NCBI GenBank assembly: GCA_030268105.1
Contig: BSDZ01000008.1
Span: 5,084,001-5,148,000 of the forward strand
DNA length: 64,000 nt
Direction: 5' to 3'
DNA from: Volvox africanus
Taxonomy: Eukaryota > Chlorophyta > Chlorophyceae > Chlamydomonadales > Volvocaceae
Shown here one piece after another: positions 57,901 through 64,000 of the stretch. Within the stretch, counting starts at the first letter, position 1. Every line of letters starts with the position of its first letter. The notes beneath the pieces are model-generated. The model saw nothing but the letters and a program-made list of their open reading frames with translations, did not search any database and was not told where the DNA came from. The translations under genes were made by a program, and so were the position numbers.

Positions 57901-58344
57901 TAGGGATGACGGGAATGTAGTTCTCCTAGCAAGCCGCCGGGGGCCAACGGCAGGCCAGGGAGGGCAGCCATATGAGGAGGTGCCGGAAGGGTAAGCAGGG
58001 TGGGAGGCTCAAACAGAACAGGTGCAACATTCGAAAATAAATGCGATGGACTCGCCGTCGCCATCGCAGTCGCCGTCACCGTCGCGGCCGTGGTCGCCAC
58101 TTCCACAACCCTGTTAACGGCACGACTACTTGTTTCGCCGCCTGACGTTCGTAAAGCCTTCCGAAGTCCCTGCATTCCTGTCTCGGATTTTTGGTTTATG
58201 TTGTTGCAGTTGTCTGTTATGGTCGTTGAGCGATGCTGCATGGAAGGCCCCGATGCTGCCGTGCAAAGTGCTGGATCTCGCTCGACGACCGGGGCTGTAG
58301 CACTAACTGATAATGAAAGCACTGCTACTGATCCAGTTCCTGGC

Positions 58345-58379
<35 letters not shown>

Positions 58380-59210
58380 TGTTGCTGCTGTTGCGGGGGA
58401 TGACACCTGGGTGGCCAATATCAACGTTGCCGCCGGAATCTCCGGTCTCTCTGTTACTGTTATCGTCTCTGTCCCCATCGCTCCGTCCCCGATCGCCATT
58501 GGAGCGGTTGGCCCATTCAGAATTGGGGGGTAGTCCTTCACTACCGACAACGTGTCGGGGAAGGCTGACACCTCGGCCGCGTCATAAGCATCGGGCAGGT
58601 GCCTTCCGCAGAATCCGCCAGCAATAACTGTTGAAGACAGAGGGTAACGCCCCGATCGTTCCATCCGTGTGGCAACTGCCGCTGTAGCGAGTTTGGCGGC
58701 TTTCGTGGCAGTAGCAACAATTGCAGTTTCATCAGCGCCTGGTTCATCGATCGGTCGCTCTAATGGAAGCTGGAGAGGCTGTTGAGCGGATTCGGGTTCT
58801 GGGGGAGGCATCGCGGCAACGCCGGGAAATATGGAGGAAATACCAACAGCCTGCTCCATTGGCGACGGCGCTGCCTGGGGATCGAGCAGGTATTGGCCAT
58901 TACTGCTGCTATTTCCGCCAGCAGGAGTCACCTGCCCACACTGAGCATATATACGCTCATAAGAATCAGTCTGTAATGATAAAATTGGTTCAGGATTTTC
59001 GTTTGTCGAGGGACCGGAGGTTGTTGCCTGGGAGGCTGCTTCAGGCGCCGGTTCCGGTTGTGGAGGTCCGATAACAGGTTGGTCAGCATGGGAAGGGAGC
59101 GCGCGATGACTGCCGTTGGCAGGCTTCAATGGTTTAAGTGGGCTAATAATAAAACTTCCACTGGGGCCTGCGGGCGAAAGCTCGGATTGCGATGCGTCCC
59201 GCTCCCACAT
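52944..59210 (-). CDS. Very large AP2-domain protein (upstream copy)
   Basis: Four exons, 59210-56523, 56215-56106, 55469-55379 and 54713-52944, join in phase into 1552 residues. Exon 1 (896 codons) is a low-complexity region rich in Pro, Gln, Ala and Ser ending in FKYIVQ, the first strand of the AP2 domain. The domain spans about residues 892-957: YIVQVGDKWRAQVGHMEGG, VQRKYYSSYV, QAARDADK, LLYKLRGPSFPLNF. It has the W-R-A-x-V strand, AA-x-DAD helix and LRG...LNF end of AP2/ERF DNA-binding domains. It continues DDMSLQDLLQQLHPSQDSA into a second 590-codon low-complexity exon with His/Gln runs, a Gly/Ser stretch and a basic patch KRGPRVRF near the end. A DNA-binding transcription factor is the likely role. 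The intron inside the helix (DAD K) is phase 2, exactly as in the neighbouring copy (DAD R). The ATG at 59210 opens the frame. The ends of exon 4 rest on the reading frame alone. Confidence 0.75.
54843..54980. repeat. GTGTAC/GTGTAT hexanucleotide microsatellite
   Basis: About twenty tandem hexamers, first GTGTAC then GTGTAT, ending in TG. They lie in the intron between the exons at 55379 and 54713 of the upstream AP2 gene and create YVYV- or IHIH-type false frames. Confidence 0.92.
55000..55092. repeat. Inverted hexamer arrays, potential hairpin
   Basis: A block of GTCTAT units (about 55006-55029) is followed, after a spacer of roughly 30 bases, by a block of ATAGAC units (about 55060-55092), its exact reverse complement. 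AGATAT units follow. RNA or single-stranded DNA could fold into a stem of 20 or more pairs. Confidence 0.8.
56231..56284. repeat. GA/CT dinucleotide repeat
   Basis: On the gene strand this is a CT-rich run that ends about 15 bases before the acceptor of the AP2 exon starting at 56215, so it supplies the polypyrimidine tract. Confidence 0.85.
57561..57584 (-). repeat. Palindromic GGTACC hexamer repeat in coding sequence
   Basis: About four tandem copies of ACCGGT/GGTACC-type hexamers encode a Pro-Val repeat in exon 1 of the upstream AP2 gene. Each unit is self-complementary. Confidence 0.8.
58346..58390 (-). repeat. GCA trinucleotide run (polyalanine)
   Basis: GCA and GCAACA triplets on the gene strand encode an Ala/Thr run in exon 1 of the upstream AP2 gene. 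Confidence 0.85.
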
Positions 59211-60936
59211 CGCCCGATCTCCCCCTGCTTGTGTTTAGGTCTAGTCAGCATCTGCCACCCCGAAAACGGTAGACGAATATCTATAGCATTGTTTCTGTAA
59301 ACGCGATCCTAGCTGAGCTACTCTGTGAAAACGCCTCGTCTGTCGTGCCAAGCTAAGGTGAGTCGTTACCGAAATCATCGCGTAGGTGCAACGAGATCAT
59401 GTGATCTGGACGTGGTCGAGTGTGTTGCGAGGATCAAGGGGTTGAAAGCGTTTTGCAATTAAGCGTGCATCCTTGCACGCGTGAACGGTCCCGGACACTT
59501 TTGTGTTGGTGAATCAGGCTGCAGACTAGGTAAATTAGAACTGTATATTAAATGCAATAAAATCTGACTCTCCAATTCTTGCCTTAGGCCCATACCTATA
59601 AGATCTTCGTACGACGTCAGTTATTCGCCGTACTTGACTTTGTCTCTCTTTATGTGCATTCTCTAATAAGTTATCATGGAGATAGCTACTGTCTCAGATC
59701 ATTAATTTGCATGTGATTGTCTTCGGGTCGCCTCACTGGTCCTTCTGGTGAACGGCCCGACCTGTTGTGGTACTCAGTGCGTAATAGTGCGGTCTAGAAT
59801 AAGATTCCCCTATCCAGCCATTAAATCTTAATAACACAACGAATAAGTAATATGAGGACAACCAGATAATCTATCGTTATGTTGATTGCCGTGTGCATAA
59901 ACGCTGAGTGCAACAGATCGTCCGATCTGTGTCCTGACAGCTTACCCATGACAAGAGTTTCAGCGCTATCCTAGTAGACGCGTTTATAGAAGTGCATGTG
60001 TGGCATCTCAGAAAGTATATTAATGCGGCAAGGTCGTAACACTCGCTCTAACATGAGACCCAACATCCGACGCATCGGCACAGTGGCCGCGCCCTGCCTG
60101 ATGCAGCTGCCCAATATCAGACACGGCTTCACGACACGCATTTGCGAGCTTGTACTCCAAAGGCCGCATAAAAAACAGTGATATGCACAGCTTTCGATGG
60201 CAGGGAATACATTTACTTGATCATAACTGAACGAACTCGGCGCGACTGTCTGACGACACTTTAGGTAAAACGCACCACACCGCACCGCACCACGCAACAC
60301 CAAAGATTTTGTCAGGACAGCGATACAGCCCTCCTACCCTCCGAGATCATCTGCACAATCATCAGCGAACTTACACAGCCCGCAACAGCTCACTGCAGTA
60401 GTAGTGGGTACCAAAGAGTGCGAAATTTCTGGGAAATATCAACTCCACAACCTGCTACTTTGAGGTTGACTAGTTGAGGTTGACTACCCAACCTCTGACT
60501 AGGGGCTGAGTGTTCAACCCCGTGTTGCCGTCGTAAGCAAGCGGGTCGTAACAGAAGGTCTGGAGCACCTAGGGAACACGTCAAATCAGTTGGATTGTAA
60601 CATGATTGATACGGAAAGGTTTCTCGCAAGAAACCATCATCTGAGGGTTCAGGGTTTCTTGCCGGTGGAATTGAAACCCACACCCTAAGGCTTGATGAAC
60701 ATGCGGAACGGGAATATGGGTTTTGACGAGATCAGCAATTCAGGACAGGAGCACAACGCGGGCCATGAGCCAAAAGTGCCACCACAGATACTCATTAATG
60801 ACATCCATGGAAGCTGAAAGAGATATGGCGCCGGAAAAAACTACGCACCGAAGTGAAACTTGAAAGGAAAGATCTTAATGCACCCGGGGCTTGGGGGTTT
60901 GGAAGCTTTCTACGGCGTATGCGCCTGTATTTGGCT

Positions 60937-60979
60937 ACATCACATCACATCACATCACATCACATCACATCACCACATC
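60937..60979. repeat. CACAT pentanucleotide repeat
   Basis: About eight tandem CACAT units in non-coding DNA. Confidence 0.85.
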
Positions 60980-61426
60980 ATCTCAGATCGCGATTGTGCC
61001 ACGAAAAACAGCAGACTCATTGTCTGCGACAGCGAAGTCCACAATCTATAGTGATGTATCCTTTCCATCCACCCATGCATCTACGCCCCCACCTGTAGCT
61101 ACCCAATCCGACCAGAGCAATCGCTCTCAATCGGCCCCGTGACCCCTCCCGCGCCGAAACCAAGTCACTCGAAGGAGCGTCTGTCTCCGCTTCCCAACGT
61201 CCAGCAAGTTTTGAGGCATCGTATTTTGCAGCAGTCCAACGCCCCCAAACGCTTCACTGGAAAAGCCCCATGTTGCGTGTTTCAAAGGCGAAACGTGATG
61301 CAGATGACGACATGCACTTGGGTGCGCCAGCATGGGGTTCCCGTTTCTCGCAGCGGGTGGGTTCGTTTCGTATGTGTTTTTACGACGATGATATTCCGCA
61401 TTGCAGCGCGCGTAAAAGTGTCCCAA

Positions 61427-61450
61427 CATTATTATTATTATTATTATTAA
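61427..61450. repeat. ATT trinucleotide repeat
   Basis: Eight ATT/TTA triplets in a row on the plus strand. Confidence 0.85.
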
Positions 61451-61539
61451 TGTGCATTGATCGCGTCATTGTTAAGGTGCAGTAAAGGCAGACAAAGCCG
61501 CCATCAACATCGTCGCCATCAACATCGTCGTCGTCACCC

Positions 61540-61544
61540 TTACA
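61540..61544 (-). terminator. Possible UGUAA polyadenylation signal, ankyrin gene
   Basis: TTACA on the plus strand, past the last ankyrin-like exon; on the gene strand it overlaps an ATG-TAA. Confidence 0.25.
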
Positions 61545-61699
61545 TGCTACAGACCAACGCACGCATGTTCCAAATGCATCCGGATGTCGCTCCACCCCTC
61601 TTCTGAGGGGCCGGGCACACCCCGACCTCCTGTACACACAACAAGATCTGCCATCAGGACGGCATGCGGGCGAACCTGGACATCTTATCACGCCATCCC

Positions 61700-63819
61700 A
61701 AGAGATGATGATATGCATCCGACTTCCGAGCGCCTGAAGGAGCCGCGCAACTGCGGTTGTGCCTCTTTAGATAGTACAGCTAGCAACAGCGGCTCCTGGC
61801 CGGCACTGTGACCCTTACCCGTATCTGCACCTACGGTATTCGCTTCTACTCGCAGCCATTGGTGGCTCCGTATTGGCCGTTGGGAACATGGACCAACGCC
61901 GCCTCAGCCTGACCGGCCCTCGCTGCTGGCTCCCTCTGAAACGCACACATTCACACGCATACACACACATACACACACACACACGCATACACACCTTTGC
62001 GCCCTTTCACCTTTACCCAGATGCTTTGACGGGCTGGTCCGCGGGGTCCGATGTGGGTAGCAACCTCCCCTGTAGCAGCCAGAGCGAAGGCGCTATGTGA
62101 GTAGAGGAGGGAGAGATCAGGCTAGCAGGTCACGAAGATGAACCCTGTAGCGAGCGCCTCTATGGGGGAAAGCTAGGTTGGCTGTCACAGGGACACGAGG
62201 GAACGTGTAAGGAGGGGTACCCACTTGCAGGCGCCCACTGAAAAGCGCCTTTTCGTGTGTATCCATATTCTCAAGAATTGTCCTCCTTAATGAAATCCCT
62301 TCCATCATCATTAGCCGCTCACTCACCGCAGGGGTTTGCTGGTTATAGCGGCCCCCTCGATCCATGAGCAAGCTGAAAGCCTCCTGCGCCTCCTCTCCCC
62401 TGCGACGTAGAGTAAAACAACAGCCGGAGGGGAAGCGTATTTGGGTCGGGACGTCTACAGCAGAAACTAATAGCAATTAGTCCGCACCGGCGACTTGCAA
62501 CCGAAGGACACGGGGCCTACGCAACAAAGTTTTTTGGCAATATTAACGTTACCTGGTTCGATCGTCGTTTCCTGAATTTATAACTTTCTTTTTACCAGAA
62601 ATAATTTTTATTCGTTCACTTAACCGCTACGTACACCCAAGGTATCCCCCTTCAGAGTATCAGAGACAGTGCGAGCGATTATGTAAAAAACACATAAGAT
62701 ACACAAAGACCATTACAACTACCATTTCCTACTACGACCTGCTGCTACTTGCTGCTGCAACCGACAACTGAGGCTCAATTGTTGGCTCCGTCCCCACCTC
62801 TGCAGAGCCAGGAAGACTGGGGTGAGTCCGAAAAAGTCGGGTTGGTTGACCATTGTCTCCTGCTCTGAGGAAGACCTCCCATCTAGCAACAGCCGCAAGA
62901 CGTCTGTACGGCCGGCACGAGCGGCGAGATGGATAGCGGTCCTGATGTGAAAGAGGAAGAAACGGATTTGGATGGGATTGCTGAGAGGGTAACAGACACT
63001 CATCTCAGTTTGGACATCAAGACAAAAGAGAAGTACCGTTTTATTGCAATGGACCCCGGTGGTTGCGGTCGTGGTGGTAGTTGTGGATTGGTGGCGATGC
63101 AGGTACGAAATAAGGTACAAATCTGGGGCCAGGAGTCCAGAGCAAAAAGCACAAACACGCCTTCTCCGGGGGCGTGCACGTGTTGCATATCGGAACACTA
63201 CAAATGCTTCGATTGCTTGTCAGCAGGTCAGCAGCGGGAGCCGATGCAGTATGAATTGGGCAGGCTCTCTTAACTGAATCTATTGACAATGAGCTGCGCA
63301 GCTTTGGTATCCTATTCGGATATTCGTCTTGCCCCTCCCATTTGCTTTATTCCCCTGCTCCGTCAGGGAAAGCAACTTGAAGCGGCACGGGCAATTAGTA
63401 GTCGGAGCTACCGACGAGATGCCCGACCTCTCCGAAGCCACACACTGACATTGAATACGGCCAATAACCTTATTTAGCATTTTCCTAACCTGCCATTGCA
63501 TTCTGTAGCCAGAGGATCTACTCCGTAATCCAACAGGCATTCCGCAGCTTCCACCTGACCGGCCTCGGCCGCCCAGTGGAGAGCTGTTCGTTGATACTTG
63601 TCACGTATCTGCACATTAAGTGCTCCATTAAGACCATATGTCTTGCCGACTTTTTTCCGCATTCGCCGTGAATGTGCTGTGCACCGGAATGCGGCTTACG
63701 TTGATGTTAAATTCGATTGCCCGCTCAATCGTCTTCGTGATATAGCCAGCAAGACCTCTCTCAGCTGCTTCAAAAATAGTTTTTGGAGGGTCAATCGCTG
63801 AAGTCTTTGGGGCAGCCAT
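61700..63819 (-). CDS. Ankyrin-repeat protein (3' end uncertain)
   Basis: Exons 63819-63700, 63608-63490, 62941-62798, 62399-62327 and 62069-62017 join in phase from the ATG at 63819 (MAAPKTSAIDPPKTIFEAAE). A sixth, about 61865-61700, is likely. Ankyrin repeats: KTIFEAAERGLAGY...; RTALHWAAEAGQVEAAECLL; RTAIHLAARAGRTDVLRLLL; FGLTPVFLALQ then RGEEAQEAFSLLMDRGGRY across the splice; and GADTGKGHSAGQEPLLLAVL in the sixth exon. These carry the TALHWAA/TPLLLA helix starts of the family. The joins at 62798/62399 and 62327/62069 restore continuous repeats, which supports them. Ankyrin repeats bind partner proteins; no enzymatic domain is seen and the partner is unknown. Where the protein ends was not resolved: a frame continues below 61700 and more exons may follow. 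Confidence 0.8.
61948..61994. repeat. CA dinucleotide-rich repeat
   Basis: CACACA blocks broken by TT, GCAT and AT, inside the ankyrin-gene intron after the exon ending at 62017. Confidence 0.8.
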
Positions 63820-64000
63820 GCTCGCTTGCTGTGTGAGTTAGCGCCACCAATTGCCAGCGCGTAGCCGGTTGATTTAGATTCAAACAAGTGAGGGGTTTCC
63901 AAGGATTAACTTCTTGGAGACCGACGCGAGTGCACCGTCCCGCGAACAGGACAGCCCGGAAGTAAAATATGACTGTTCTTTGAAAAACAATAAAGATATG
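63820..64000 (-). promoter_or_regulatory. Upstream side of the ankyrin gene
   Basis: 181 bp before the ankyrin ATG up to the window edge; presumably 5' UTR and promoter. No clear element is seen. Confidence 0.3.

Larger units (their letters stand above)
59211..61539. other. Promoter side of the upstream AP2 gene and 3' side of the ankyrin gene
   Basis: No separate gene recognised. A minus-strand frame over 61127-61429 with a segment like SSEAFGGVGLLQNTMPQNLL could be a further ankyrin-gene exon. The remainder is AT-richer DNA with simple repeats. Confidence 0.4.

Noticed and set aside
61584..61811. Plus-strand frame ending SNSGSWPAL
   Set aside because: It lies antisense to an ankyrin exon (GADTGKGHSAGQEPLLLAVL) and is best explained as its shadow.

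Overview
This is nuclear DNA from a eukaryote, most likely a volvocine green alga (Chlorophyceae; Volvox or a close relative, the genus being inference). The signs are a plant-type tandem CCCH zinc-finger protein, a P5CS-like fused proline-biosynthesis gene, a plant-type kelch protein of the nitrile-specifier family, AP2-type DNA-binding domains, many short exons with GT-AG introns, UGUAA motifs downstream of several stop codons, and transcription-factor proteins swollen with Gln/Ala/Gly/Ser runs. Base composition is close to balanced by eye. No organelle, bacterial, viral or transposon genes were recognised. Almost no gene here is one open frame, so the gene models below were built by joining exons at splice sites with matching phases and checking against remembered family alignments.

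Layout. 1-4.4 kb: 3' part of an RR-TZF CCCH zinc-finger gene (+). 4.4-11.2 kb: a large stretch without a recognised gene. 11.2-12.8 kb: kelch protein (-), divergent from TRAPPC5/Trs31 (+, 13.4-15.4 kb). 18.2-28.7 kb: exportin-1/CRM1 in 21 exons (-). 32.2-36.9 kb: LCB1 subunit of serine palmitoyltransferase (-), divergent from a P5CS-like gene (+, 37.3-44.6 kb). 44.8-46.4 kb: exon-like pieces of an unresolved membrane-protein gene (+). 49.9-59.2 kb: two tandem genes (-) for very large low-complexity proteins, each with one AP2 domain. 61.7-63.8 kb: ankyrin-repeat gene (-).

The genes are mostly unrelated housekeeping functions: mRNA regulation, vesicle tethering, nuclear export, sphingolipid synthesis, proline synthesis and transcription. 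There is no operon-like logic. Two head-to-head pairs (kelch/TRAPPC5, LCB1/P5CS) probably share promoter regions.

The most interesting observations are: the P5CS-like protein keeps an intact gamma-glutamyl-phosphate reductase half, but its glutamate-kinase half is shortened and lacks its ATP- and substrate-binding motifs; the paired AP2 genes share an intron position inside the domain and lie almost end to end; and the AP2-truncating read-through of one of them is followed by a possible polyadenylation signal.
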